A stretch of DNA of 43,851 nucleotides from the IMG/VR virus record IMGVR_UViG_3300031886_000010, positions 1 to 43,851 of that record, one strand, 5' to 3'. Positions 6,455 through 12,442 of the stretch are shown here, one piece after another. Both the position numbers and the translations under genes were made by a program. Numbering within the stretch: position 1 is the first letter of the stretch; each line of letters opens with the position of its first letter. Source of the stretch: a virus. The notes under the pieces were generated by a model. That model made no database searches. It saw nothing but the letters and a program-made list of their open reading frames with translations, and had not been told where the DNA came from.

Positions 6455-6481
6455 TAAAGTTCCGGCCGCACTGGCCGATAA
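6455..6481 (+). promoter_or_regulatory. sigma-28-like promoter, copy 11 (leaderless)
   Basis: TAAAGTTC (6455-6462), 11 nt, GCCGATAA (6474-6481), then 7 nt to the ATG at 6489. Almost the same sequence as copy 5, up to and including the first codons (ATGAGCAAC). Confidence 0.75.
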
Positions 6482-6488
6482 GGTTATC

Positions 6489-7016
6489 ATGAGCAACAAC
6501 GACACCTACCGCAAAGAGCCCGCCAACAACCCGTACGTCTTCAAGAACGCCCTGTCCCTGGAGGCGAACCCGCCCATCGGCCAGAACCCGCAGCTCGTGG
6601 ACTACGACGGCGAGTTCGACAACCTTGCCGAGGTGGCCCGAGGGCACGCCGACCAGATCAAGCTCCACTACCTGTTCCCCCGAAGGGACCACGGCGGAGT
6701 GCAGGCCGGCCTGGGCGAAGAGTTCGTATCGGTGGAGATCGACAACACCGACCTCCGAGCCGGCATGGCCTACGTGGCCGACAAACTGACCAACAACGAG
6801 GAAGGCTTCCGCTACACCTCTGAGGGCGTCCGGAACGAGCACGGCGAGCAGGTCTGGCTCATGGAGGGATGGTCTTCGTTCCTTAACCTCGTGACGGAAG
6901 TGCTCCTGGAGCGGGGCACCCTCGATCAACGGCCGCAGTTCGTAGCCTTCGCGATCCTGGTCGCGGCATTCGGCGCGGACAACGCAGAGTGCTACACCCG
7001 AGGCACCGTAGTATGA
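6489..7016 (+). CDS. unknown protein, 175 aa, predicted leaderless
   Basis: Not recognised. Soluble, acidic, with helices towards the C-terminus (FLNLVTEVLLERG, FVAFAILVAAFGADN). The frame is open from 6438, but that start is upstream of promoter copy 11; the ATG at 6489 sits 7 nt behind the -10 as in three other genes. The first four residues (MSNN/MSNE) match those of the 2695 gene because promoter and start were copied together. Confidence 0.7.
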   Translation: MSNNDTYRKEPANNPYVFKNALSLEANPPIGQNPQLVDYDGEFDNLAEVARGHADQIKLHYLFPRRDHGGVQAGLGEEFVSVEIDNTDLRAGMAYVADKLTNNEEGFRYTSEGVRNEHGEQVWLMEGWSSFLNLVTEVLLERGTLDQRPQFVAFAILVAAFGADNAECYTRGTVV

Positions 7017-7102
7017 CTGCGGCTTACTTGCCGCTTACATTTTCTGCGGCTTACTTGCCGCTTACATTTTCTGCGGCTTACTTGCCGCTTACCTTCAACG
7101 TA
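7017..7102 (+). repeat. 27-bp tandem repeat with paired GCTTAC motifs
   Basis: Unit TGCGGCTTACTTGCCGCTTAC plus ATTTTC, three copies, the last diverging into CTTCAACG. It gives six GCTTAC hexamers in about 85 bp between two genes. Each unit can also pair GCGGC with GCCGC as a small hairpin. No promoter of the sigma-28 type is seen here. Confidence 0.85.
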
Positions 7103-7128
7103 ACTCAAATGGAACGGAGAACGCACAA

Positions 7129-7773
7129 ATGACTGCCAACCCACAGTACCCGGTTTTAACGCTGAAGTACCTTCTGAACGACATCCTCAAGAATTGCGAC
7201 CGCGCACTAGAAATGCCCCCCTCGCAAGGCGGAAGCGGCATTGCGCAGACCGTCGCCAGCGCGCTGTTCTGCAAGGCCAGCGGCCACCTGTCCTACATCG
7301 AAGAGGCCGAGGCCAACCTCGCTCCCCTTAGGGAGAACGCCGAGCGGTTCACGGGCGTACTGTCGCAGTCTTACCTGTCCTACATCGAAGAGGCAGAGGC
7401 CAACCTCGCTATCGCGAAGGAGAACGCCGAGCGGTTCCTGGGGACCGACGAGGCCAAGGCAGCAATCAGCGGCGAAGCTCTCTCAACGGCCAATGCGGCC
7501 CTATCTTTAGCCGACAGAGATATTCTCAAGGACATCCGTGCCGTGAAGACGATTGAGAAGAAACGATTGCCCGCCGAGACGAAGGTCTTTGAGACACTCG
7601 ACGCTGCGGAGTTCTTCGCCGACGTCTTGAACGAGGGCGACGAGGACGGCTGGGCCTACGAGGTGATCGGGGTGACCGACCACCAGCGCAACCTGACCAC
7701 CAACATCGTGGCTTACGCCATCGAAGTGTCCGACGAGGACGAAGAGTTCGTCGCTTACTGGACCGAAATTTAG
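7129..7773 (+). CDS. A-A'-B module fusion protein, 214 aa
   Basis: Unknown function, but clear architecture. Residues 1-70 match the 1265-1567 protein (module A). The helix YIEEAEANLAPLRENAERF is then repeated as YIEEAEANLAIAKENAERF. The C-terminal 60 residues match the 2281-2517 protein (module B: VF, YEV, VTD, FVAYWTE). A stretch of about 115 bp (7496-7620) is almost identical to 7979-8112 in the next gene. The start at 7129 has GGAG upstream. It looks assembled by local recombination from neighbours. Confidence 0.7.
   Translation: MTANPQYPVLTLKYLLNDILKNCDRALEMPPSQGGSGIAQTVASALFCKASGHLSYIEEAEANLAPLRENAERFTGVLSQSYLSYIEEAEANLAIAKENAERFLGTDEAKAAISGEALSTANAALSLADRDILKDIRAVKTIEKKRLPAETKVFETLDAAEFFADVLNEGDEDGWAYEVIGVTDHQRNLTTNIVAYAIEVSDEDEEFVAYWTEI
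7496..7620 (+). repeat. coding repeat shared with 7979-8112
   Basis: From GCGGCCCTATCTTTAGCC to the GGAGTTCTTCGC stretch the two copies are nearly identical. The second copy has an extra inserted duplicate of ACAGAGATATTCTC. Encodes DRDILKDIRAVKTIEKKRLP plus the start of module B. Confidence 0.85.
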
Positions 7774-7930
7774 CCCGGTACCCGAGGGTTGCGGGTTGCC
7801 TCCAGTCCTAGGTCTGGAAAGTGCGCCGCGCGTAATGCACCGACCCCCTCCGCTTACCGGATTAAGGGCCCTCCCAGGAGGGGGGCCCGCTTACCTTCAA
7901 CGCGGCTTACCCCGCTTACCTTGAAAAGGA
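7774..7930 (+). repeat. intergenic GCTTAC cassette with hairpin (copy 2)
   Basis: Non-coding. Bases 7851-7914 repeat 2571-2634 with few changes, including the 23-nt hairpin (7866-7888) and several GCTTAC hexamers. Both cassettes follow a gene that ends in module B (FW/YWTE), so gene end and cassette were probably copied as one unit. Confidence 0.75.
7866..7888 (+). terminator. hairpin without T-run, possible terminator
   Basis: Same GGGCCC-based hairpin as at 2586-2608, downstream of the gene ending at 7773. Confidence 0.35.
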
Positions 7931-7933
7931 AAC

Positions 7934-8374
7934 ATGGGCATGGGTTTTGACGACATCGACATCGACGGCGTGCTGGCGGCGGCCCTATCTTTAGCCGACA
8001 GAGATATTCTCACCACGAACAGAGATATTCTCAAGGACATCCGTGCCGTGAAGACGATTGAGAAGAAACGATTGCCCGCCGGGACGAGGGTCTTTGATAC
8101 ACTCGACGCTGCGGAGTTCTTCGCATCGGTCTTGACCGAGGGCCGAGCATGGGCAGGTCCGCGCCACTTTGTGGGCCGGACCTACATCGTGACCGGCGTG
8201 ACCGACAGGCAGCGGTTTCTCGATGACCGCATCGCAGGCTTCGTGGTCGAAGTCGAGGACGAAGACGGGGAGTTCGCCGGTCAACTAACACGCTTCCGCT
8301 ACACCGCCCCCGACGGGTCCACCCTTCTGCTACACACTAGCAGGGCCGGTGGCAGTAGCGAAAAAAAGTGTTAA
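7934..8374 (+). CDS. module B paralogue, 146 aa
   Basis: Unknown function; paralogue of the C-terminal half of the preceding protein. It keeps the DRDIL helix (doubled here by a small insertion) and module B, then adds a different tail (LTRFRYTAPDG...) that ends SSEKKC. The last codons lie in the A-tract of promoter copy 12, so the promoter element supplies the C-terminus. AAAGGAAAC precedes the ATG at 7934; a second ATG at 7940 is possible. Confidence 0.65.
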   Translation: MGMGFDDIDIDGVLAAALSLADRDILTTNRDILKDIRAVKTIEKKRLPAGTRVFDTLDAAEFFASVLTEGRAWAGPRHFVGRTYIVTGVTDRQRFLDDRIAGFVVEVEDEDGEFAGQLTRFRYTAPDGSTLLLHTSRAGGSSEKKC

Positions 8375-8397
8375 GATTCTGTGGCGGGTACCGATAA
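8371..8397 (+). promoter_or_regulatory. sigma-28-like promoter, copy 12 (leaderless)
   Basis: TTAAGATT (8371-8378), 11 nt, ACCGATAA (8390-8397), then 7 nt to the ATG at 8405. It overlaps the stop of the previous gene. Confidence 0.7.
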
Positions 8398-8404
8398 GGT
8401 ACTC

Positions 8405-8569
8405 ATGAACAACGGAGAGCAGGAGGGCACCCCGGCGAGGTGCGCTATACTCTTCCAAAAGGTCATTCATAAAGAAACCCAGGTAACGGGTTCGGAGACA
8501 ATAAGATTAAGGGTGGAACGTCTCCGCACCGACCTTACGAATCACAATCCCACGAGAGATCGGAGTTAA
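8405..8569 (+). CDS. possible small protein, 54 aa, predicted leaderless
   Basis: Not recognised; basic C-terminus. Codon use is less GC-rich than its neighbours and a sigma-70-like -10 (TATACT, 8446-8451) lies inside it, which argues against a real gene. In favour, the ATG stands exactly 7 nt behind promoter copy 12 as in the other leaderless genes. The alternative is that this stretch is a leader for the membrane protein at 8573. Confidence 0.4.
   Translation: MNNGEQEGTPARCAILFQKVIHKETQVTGSETIRLRVERLRTDLTNHNPTRDRS
8446..8451 (+). promoter_or_regulatory. possible -10 box of a sigma-70 promoter
   Basis: GCGC-TATACT-CT resembles the -10 context of the middle-region promoters (GC before, TC after), but the -35 position reads GAGGGC, which is poor. 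It could serve the membrane gene at 8573. Confidence 0.3.
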
Positions 8570-8572
8570 CAC

Positions 8573-8674
8573 ATGATAATCGTAATCTCAGGCATTATCC
8601 TGTCCGCAGGAGTTATCGGCCTCGGACTTGCCCTATACGTCTTGTACGATGGCTACCCGTGGGATGGCAAATGA
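8573..8674 (+). CDS. 33-aa single-pass membrane peptide
   Basis: A short frame: IIVISGIILSAGVIGLGLAL forms one membrane helix, followed by a short polar tail (YDGYPWDGK). CGGAG lies 7 nt before the ATG, and its end overlaps the next start (ATGA). Function unknown; first of a long series of membrane and exported proteins. Confidence 0.6.
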   Translation: MIIVISGIILSAGVIGLGLALYVLYDGYPWDGK

Positions 8675-8901
8675 GCCACGATGGTCACGACGAAGAGGAG
8701 GTGGAATACGTCCTCCTCAGCGACATACGCGACGAGGTTGACAGGCTTCACGTTTTTCTCAACAATAGCCTCGACCAACTAGCTGACCCGGAGTTAAGCG
8801 ACGAACGGGCGTGGGAGATGGAGCAATTCATCGAGCGCACAGCAATAGCGCTTATCGAGAAAATCTCATATATGGTGGTTCAGGAAGAGGAGGACTGCTG
8901 A
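8671..8901 (+). CDS. unknown acidic helical protein, 76 aa
   Basis: Not recognised. Helical and acidic (DEEEVEYVLLSDIRDEVDRL). The frame is open from 8659, but the ATG at 8671 overlaps the previous stop and is the likely start. Coupled to the membrane peptide before it. Confidence 0.65.
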   Translation: MSHDGHDEEEVEYVLLSDIRDEVDRLHVFLNNSLDQLADPELSDERAWEMEQFIERTAIALIEKISYMVVQEEEDC

Positions 8902-8902
8902 C

Positions 8903-9217
8903 ATGATGGAAGTTAACTACGAAAGCGAAGCGCTCAACGGTATCGGTAGGTACCGCAATTCGGAGACGGGCATCCGCATCTACACCCACACGATGGAAGT
9001 GGAAGTGTATTGGGAAGAGTGGTGCCCCCTCAACGAATCGTCTTACCAAGCGGCGCGCACCCTGTACGTGGCTGCCTGTATCCATGAGATGTTGGACGAG
9101 AAGGAGCGACACGCGCTAATCATTGCGGAGATCGAAGACTCCGACATCATCGTCGAGGGTGACGGGGAGACCGAAGACCTCTTCGACTTCCAAGTCCTCA
9201 AGATCACAGAAGAATAA
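8903..9217 (+). CDS. unknown acidic protein, 104 aa
   Basis: Not recognised. Beta-rich N-terminus, a helix around residues 45-70 (SYQAARTLYVAACIHEMLDEKE) and an acidic end. GGAGG lies 9 nt before the ATG at 8903; ATG 8906 is an alternative. Followed by a short hairpin and a strong promoter. Confidence 0.65.
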   Translation: MMEVNYESEALNGIGRYRNSETGIRIYTHTMEVEVYWEEWCPLNESSYQAARTLYVAACIHEMLDEKERHALIIAEIEDSDIIVEGDGETEDLFDFQVLKITEE

Positions 9218-9234
9218 GAGGCCCCGAGCCTCTT
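9216..9234 (+). terminator. short hairpin after the 8573-9217 operon
   Basis: AAGAGGC / GCCTCTT stem of 7 bp with a 5-nt loop, overlapping the -35 of the next promoter. No long T-run. Confidence 0.35.
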
Positions 9235-9261
9235 GACAACCGGGCCCATGTGGGCTATACT
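9233..9261 (+). promoter_or_regulatory. sigma-70 promoter
   Basis: TTGACA (9233-9238), 17 nt, TATACT (9256-9261): near-perfect consensus. It begins the operon that starts at 9301, with CTGGAGG as ribosome binding site. Confidence 0.85.
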
Positions 9262-9300
9262 CCAAATACCTCAAAAAAACATACCCCTGGAGGCAAGAAT

Positions 9301-9579
9301 ATGCCCATCTTACTTGAGATCCTCCCTCCCGAGCCGGGTGCCGCCTTACCCCCGGAGGGCATCCCCCCGGGTGCCGCCTTACCCCCGGAGGGCATCCCCC
9401 CGGGTGTGGGCGCCCCACGGGAGGCTGAAGCCCCGCTTACCGAGGAGGTCGAGACGGGAACAGCAGAATTCATGAGCAAGGACGGGCTCATGATCCGGGT
9501 AAAGTTCGTAGACTCAGAGGTTGAGGAATGGGTACCCATCGAGAGAGTCAGGATGGACGGCGGGGAGAACGCAGCATGA
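9301..9579 (+). CDS. Pro-rich tandem-repeat protein, 92 aa
   Basis: Not recognised. Residues 10-36 contain two copies of an 11-residue unit (GAALPPEGIPP) encoded by a 33-bp tandem repeat at 9336-9401. The C-terminal part (LMIRVKFVDSEVEEWVPIERVRM) is beta-like. The frame is open from 9250 but the promoter and the GGAGG site place the start at 9301. Overlaps the next gene by 4 nt. Confidence 0.7.
   Translation: MPILLEILPPEPGAALPPEGIPPGAALPPEGIPPGVGAPREAEAPLTEEVETGTAEFMSKDGLMIRVKFVDSEVEEWVPIERVRMDGGENAA
9336..9401 (+). repeat. 33-bp tandem repeat, two copies
   Basis: Two identical 33-bp units in tandem inside the gene at 9301, in frame, so copy number can change without breaking the gene. Confidence 0.9.
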
Positions 9580-9857
9580 CCGACGAGCAAGTGCTAGATA
9601 CCGTGATCCGGCTGCGGAACAACATCTCCGCCTCATTCATATACCACCGACTAACGGACAAGGGCGAGCGAAGTCGCGCTGCGGTCGCGCGTCGGGACGG
9701 GGTACACCGAGGCGAGGACGACCCTGAGATCAAGACGACAACCAATCTGACAGGCTCATCGGTCGCGATGTACGAACCGAGTCGAGAAGCATTTATCAGC
9801 GCGCTGGACGACGCGGAAAAGGTGATTGTCCATTTGCGCCAGGGAGTCGAAACTTGA
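9576..9857 (+). CDS. unknown protein, 93 aa
   Basis: Not recognised. Mixed charge, helical ends (DEQVLDTVIRLRNNI; AFISALDDAEKVIVHL). The ATG at 9576 overlaps the previous stop; ends overlapping the TTG start of the next gene. Confidence 0.65.
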   Translation: MTDEQVLDTVIRLRNNISASFIYHRLTDKGERSRAAVARRDGVHRGEDDPEIKTTTNLTGSSVAMYEPSREAFISALDDAEKVIVHLRQGVET

Positions 9858-10090
9858 CCCCCGGACTCCTGTCCGTCATTAGCTTGCTGGGCCCCTTCGG
9901 GACCCTTGCAGCCTTTGTTGTCTTCAACGTCGCGTACGGTGCGCTGGCGCGGCCTGAATGGGGTAAGCGGGGTAAGCCTTTAACTGCGGCCCTCTGGTTC
10001 TGCGCATGGGCCGCGTCGGGCCTCTGGTTAGTCGCAACCGTCTGGTTCGTCGCAACCGTCTGGTTCGTCGCAACCGTGGCAGGCCCTTGA
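9854..10090 (+). CDS. small membrane protein with VWFVAT repeats, 78 aa
   Basis: Two hydrophobic segments (about residues 5-30 and 44-76). The second is built on a six-residue repeat, WFVATV, from an 18-bp tandem repeat at about 10029-10077. TTG start at 9854 overlapping the previous stop (TTGA). Function unknown; a holin-like or envelope role is possible but not shown. Confidence 0.6.
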   Translation: MTPGLLSVISLLGPFGTLAAFVVFNVAYGALARPEWGKRGKPLTAALWFCAWAASGLWLVATVWFVATVWFVATVAGP

Positions 10091-10115
10091 CGAAGGCGAG
10101 GTGGTAGGCTACACT
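10087..10115 (+). promoter_or_regulatory. sigma-70 promoter
   Basis: TTGACG (10087-10092), 17 nt, TACACT (10110-10115). The -35 overlaps the stop of the previous gene. It leaves a leader of about 100 nt before the ATG at 10224. Confidence 0.7.
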
Positions 10116-10223
10116 TCTCCATACGAAAGAGTGACCCCCCGGGGCGCGGCCTGAAGCGGATAAAACAACTAAAAAAATCCAACCAGCTGCCCCCGGGGGA
10201 TCTAACCCTACGGACAAAGAAAA
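10116..10223 (+). other. long structured leader
   Basis: A non-coding leader with two self-complementary GC runs, CCCCCCGGGG near 10134-10143 and CCCCCGGGGG near 10191-10200, that can pair with each other or fold separately. Between them lies an A-rich stretch. No strong Shine-Dalgarno precedes the ATG at 10224. The leader may control translation, but I recognise no riboswitch class. Confidence 0.35.
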
Positions 10224-10808
10224 ATGAACCCCTCTGATCTCACAATCGACTTTTCCGTTACGGGAGATGAGTTTACCGAAAAACTCAAGACCCTCGCCAT
10301 CGTTGCCGAAGTACACGGCGACACATTCTTGTCGGACATCGGCAAGAGGAAGGCAGATTCCATGACACCGAAACGACCCAGCCGCAAGGACAGGGAAGCC
10401 GAAGCAGGGCGTGTTATCAACTCCATTATTGACGAATCGTATCACGGTGAGCGATACGTGACGTCCGACTTTTCCGCCATGACACAGACCGGGCGGTCAT
10501 TCGTAAAACGCCTATTGCACAAGAGCCCGCGCATCCAAAGGGTTGGCCAGTTTTGGCGGGTCAACGCATCGCACGAAGCGCTTACCTCAGAACCGTACAC
10601 CCACGAACTTGAGCCGTCGCTTGTCGAGCGAAGCCGCATTGGCCTTATTCAGGAGTTAGGTTCGCTCCTAAAGACCGCAAACGAGATTGAAGGCGGGGGA
10701 AGCGCGGCTTGGCCCCGAGGCGAGATCCTTGAGCAGATGGAGTCGATCCGGTCCTACCTTTCTGATCTCGACCAATACAACCCAGAAGAGGAGAACTCAG
10801 ATGACTAG
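10224..10808 (+). CDS. unknown protein, 194 aa, possible DNA-binding domain
   Basis: Not recognised. Residues about 50-110 (PSRKDREAEAGRVINSIID...RSFVKRLLHKSPRIQRVGQFWRVN) alternate helices with a W-containing strand and could be a winged-helix domain, but I see no clear motif. The C-terminal 70 residues are helical and acidic. It sits between the long leader and a group of membrane proteins and overlaps the next start by 8 nt. Confidence 0.6.
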   Translation: MNPSDLTIDFSVTGDEFTEKLKTLAIVAEVHGDTFLSDIGKRKADSMTPKRPSRKDREAEAGRVINSIIDESYHGERYVTSDFSAMTQTGRSFVKRLLHKSPRIQRVGQFWRVNASHEALTSEPYTHELEPSLVERSRIGLIQELGSLLKTANEIEGGGSAAWPRGEILEQMESIRSYLSDLDQYNPEEENSDD

Positions 10809-11196
10809 ATACAAGTACCCCCCGGTGGCTAAAGCCCTATCGCTTATTATTGGTTTTCTAATCGGCGGACTTATGTTCGGCCTGATTGGGGGAGAAGCAA
10901 CAGGTAGCCACCCGCGCACCCCCTCGGTGCAAGAACATGAGACGGCCAACCTTCTTTGCGCTGTTCTGGCCAATAGGCCGGGTGGTCGAGCGCGCTCTAT
11001 CTCTTGTGTCCCGAAGGGCGATTACGCTGTATCGGGGGACGTCACCGGGTATACCGACACCAACGGAGTGTGGATTCCGATTCCCAGCTGCGGCACGTTG
11101 CCGTACATCCCCGGTGGGCAACCGTGCCTGCCTCCGCCTGTCACTCCTCCTGGGTGCTGGACCATCGCCCCCTTTGGCGTGGTGTGCGACAGATGA
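10801..11196 (+). CDS. membrane-anchored Cys/Pro-rich exported protein, 131 aa
   Basis: One N-terminal membrane helix (about residues 9-31, ALSLIIGFLIGGLMFGLIGG), followed by about 100 residues with six Cys and many Pro, Gly and Tyr, which suggests a disulfide-bonded periplasmic domain. It has no lipobox. The frame is open upstream, but the ATG at 10801 overlaps the previous stop and gives a sensible membrane topology. Function unknown. Confidence 0.65.
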   Translation: MTRYKYPPVAKALSLIIGFLIGGLMFGLIGGEATGSHPRTPSVQEHETANLLCAVLANRPGGRARSISCVPKGDYAVSGDVTGYTDTNGVWIPIPSCGTLPYIPGGQPCLPPPVTPPGCWTIAPFGVVCDR

Positions 11197-11363
11197 TTGA
11201 TTGGCTGCTCCATTCACCCACCCCGCTCGCAATCGCAGGAGGGCTATACCTCCTACAGGCATACGGGTACGCATCGAGAGGCGATTTCGGGCACACAGTT
11301 GTATTCGTAGCTTACTGCGTGTCCAACTTAGGTTTCATAATTTCTTGGAAAGCGACTCAATGA
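11193..11363 (+). CDS. small two-helix membrane protein, 56 aa
   Basis: Two hydrophobic segments (AIAGGLYLLQAYGYA and VVFVAYCVSNLGFIISW) joined by a short polar loop with Arg and Asp. ATGA coupled at both ends. A holin-like shape, but a role in lysis is uncertain since a better holin candidate lies beside the endolysin. Confidence 0.6.
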   Translation: MIDWLLHSPTPLAIAGGLYLLQAYGYASRGDFGHTVVFVAYCVSNLGFIISWKATQ

Positions 11364-11578
11364 CGAGACGAGAACAACGCAAAGCCGGGGCGGCTCTTCG
11401 CCAGCAGGCTTACGAGGCCCTGTCTCTGCAAGAGCGGATCGACCGGGCGAAGAGCCGCCCTGGGAACAGCGGGAAGGAACTTCTCCGCTTACGCAAGCAG
11501 CTTCGTTCGGACTACGACGACAAGCGCAAGGGGCCGAAACGCCCCCGCCGCCGCAAGGGGGCCCGAAGTGAAGACTGA
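11360..11578 (+). CDS. unknown basic helical protein, 72 aa
   Basis: Very basic and helical (REQRKAGAALRQQAYEAL; KRKGPKRPRRRKG). Not recognised beyond its resemblance to small basic phage proteins. ATGA coupled to the gene before, and overlaps the next gene by 11 nt. Confidence 0.65.
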   Translation: MTRREQRKAGAALRQQAYEALSLQERIDRAKSRPGNSGKELLRLRKQLRSDYDDKRKGPKRPRRRKGARSED

Positions 11579-11831
11579 GGTACAGCTGACGATTAGCCCC
11601 TTGCGGATTATGACAACGGTGGTAACGGTGGGTGCGTTTATCGGTGTAATCGTTGGCGTCTCCCACTGGGTATTCCGTGCAGAGGAATCTCACGTCAACA
11701 CCGTCAAGCTGACGGAGATTGTTGAGCAAATAAACACCCAACAGGCATTTGAGCGAAAACTTTGGGGTGATTCTTACGAGAAGCGGATCTCCGAAATTTT
11801 GGAGAGAGAAGGAAACGAGGAGGGCGATTAG
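11568..11831 (+). CDS. single-pass membrane protein with coiled tail, 87 aa
   Basis: Residues about 13-36 form a membrane helix; the remaining 50 residues are polar and helical. GTG start at 11568 inside the previous gene. The shape (short N-terminus, one helix, coiled tail) is like an inner-membrane spanin or a holin accessory, but no lysin is close, so function is open. The stop at 11831 is followed 2 nt later by the PEP-CTERM gene. Confidence 0.6.
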   Translation: MKTEVQLTISPLRIMTTVVTVGAFIGVIVGVSHWVFRAEESHVNTVKLTEIVEQINTQQAFERKLWGDSYEKRISEILEREGNEEGD

Positions 11832-11833
11832 TC

Positions 11834-12442
11834 ATGGATAAAGAAACAAAGGACACAAAGGACGAATGGTTCACTCCCGAGGGAATCACCTCTCCTGTCT
11901 TTGTGCCGGACGAGCAGGGTACGACTGTCTTCGATGAAGACTTGGGGTTCCCGGGCGTCTGCGGGCAACCATGCTTTTCCGTTGAGGAGAGCTACGAAGT
12001 GTGGTCGCCGGATAACCCGGGCAATCCGCTCCCGGAACCCGGGAACAACACATACGTCTACACCCTAACACACGATGGCGGCTCTGGACCGTTCGTACCC
12101 GCTGTTCTTGACTTTACAATGAAGGTTGACTCCGATTTTGTAACCGACGCTGGGTCGCTCAGCGGTTCCGGCGTCGAGCCGTCCGAAGTGAGCATCTCAG
12201 AACTCTTCGACGTGGTAACTTGGAAGTTTGAGAATGACTTGCTGGACCCGGGGGAGACTACCCAGGAGCTTTTCGTTCACTCGCCTCTCGACCCAGGTAA
12301 CGTGGATGCCACGATGACGGGGCAAGCCTCGCTTACCGCTTACAGCGAAACAGTCGGCCCGCTTACAGTGCCGGAACCCGCGACTTCTCTTCTCATGCTT
12401 ATCGCCGTTGTAACCGTTGCGGCGCTGAGGCGCGTGGCCTAA
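11834..12442 (+). CDS. PEP-CTERM sorting-signal protein, 202 aa
   Basis: The last 24 residues (179-202) form a textbook PEP-CTERM tripartite signal: VPEPATS, a hydrophobic helix (LLMLIAVVTVAAL) and a basic end (RRVA). In bacteria this signal is processed by an exosortase (EpsH family) and ties proteins to the outer envelope or exopolysaccharide. The body (residues 20-175) is beta-rich and acidic, like other secreted PEP-CTERM proteins. The N-terminus (MDKETKDTKDEWF) has no visible signal peptide, which is unusual for the family. The ATG at 11834 has GGAGGG upstream; no in-frame earlier start adds a signal. Its end overlaps the next start by 1 nt. Confidence 0.75.
   Translation: MDKETKDTKDEWFTPEGITSPVFVPDEQGTTVFDEDLGFPGVCGQPCFSVEESYEVWSPDNPGNPLPEPGNNTYVYTLTHDGGSGPFVPAVLDFTMKVDSDFVTDAGSLSGSGVEPSEVSISELFDVVTWKFENDLLDPGETTQELFVHSPLDPGNVDATMTGQASLTAYSETVGPLTVPEPATSLLMLIAVVTVAALRRVA

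Noticed and set aside
7017-7102. Tandem repeats as a CRISPR array
   Set aside because: The units are directly adjacent without unique spacers and there are no cas genes.
76-8397. Reading the repeated left-arm elements only as sigma-70 promoters with a conserved spacer
   Set aside because: Only three of 12 have acceptable TTGACA and TATAAT-like boxes at 17 nt, while the TAAAG/GCCGATAA boxes and 11-nt gap hold in 11 of 12. The four with ATG inside the would-be -10 cannot work as sigma-70 promoters.
2684-8404. AAGG before the four close ATGs as a Shine-Dalgarno site
   Set aside because: AAGG is present in all 12 copies as part of the promoter, also where it is far from any start, and would lie upstream of the predicted RNA start. 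It cannot be excluded if transcripts start further upstream.
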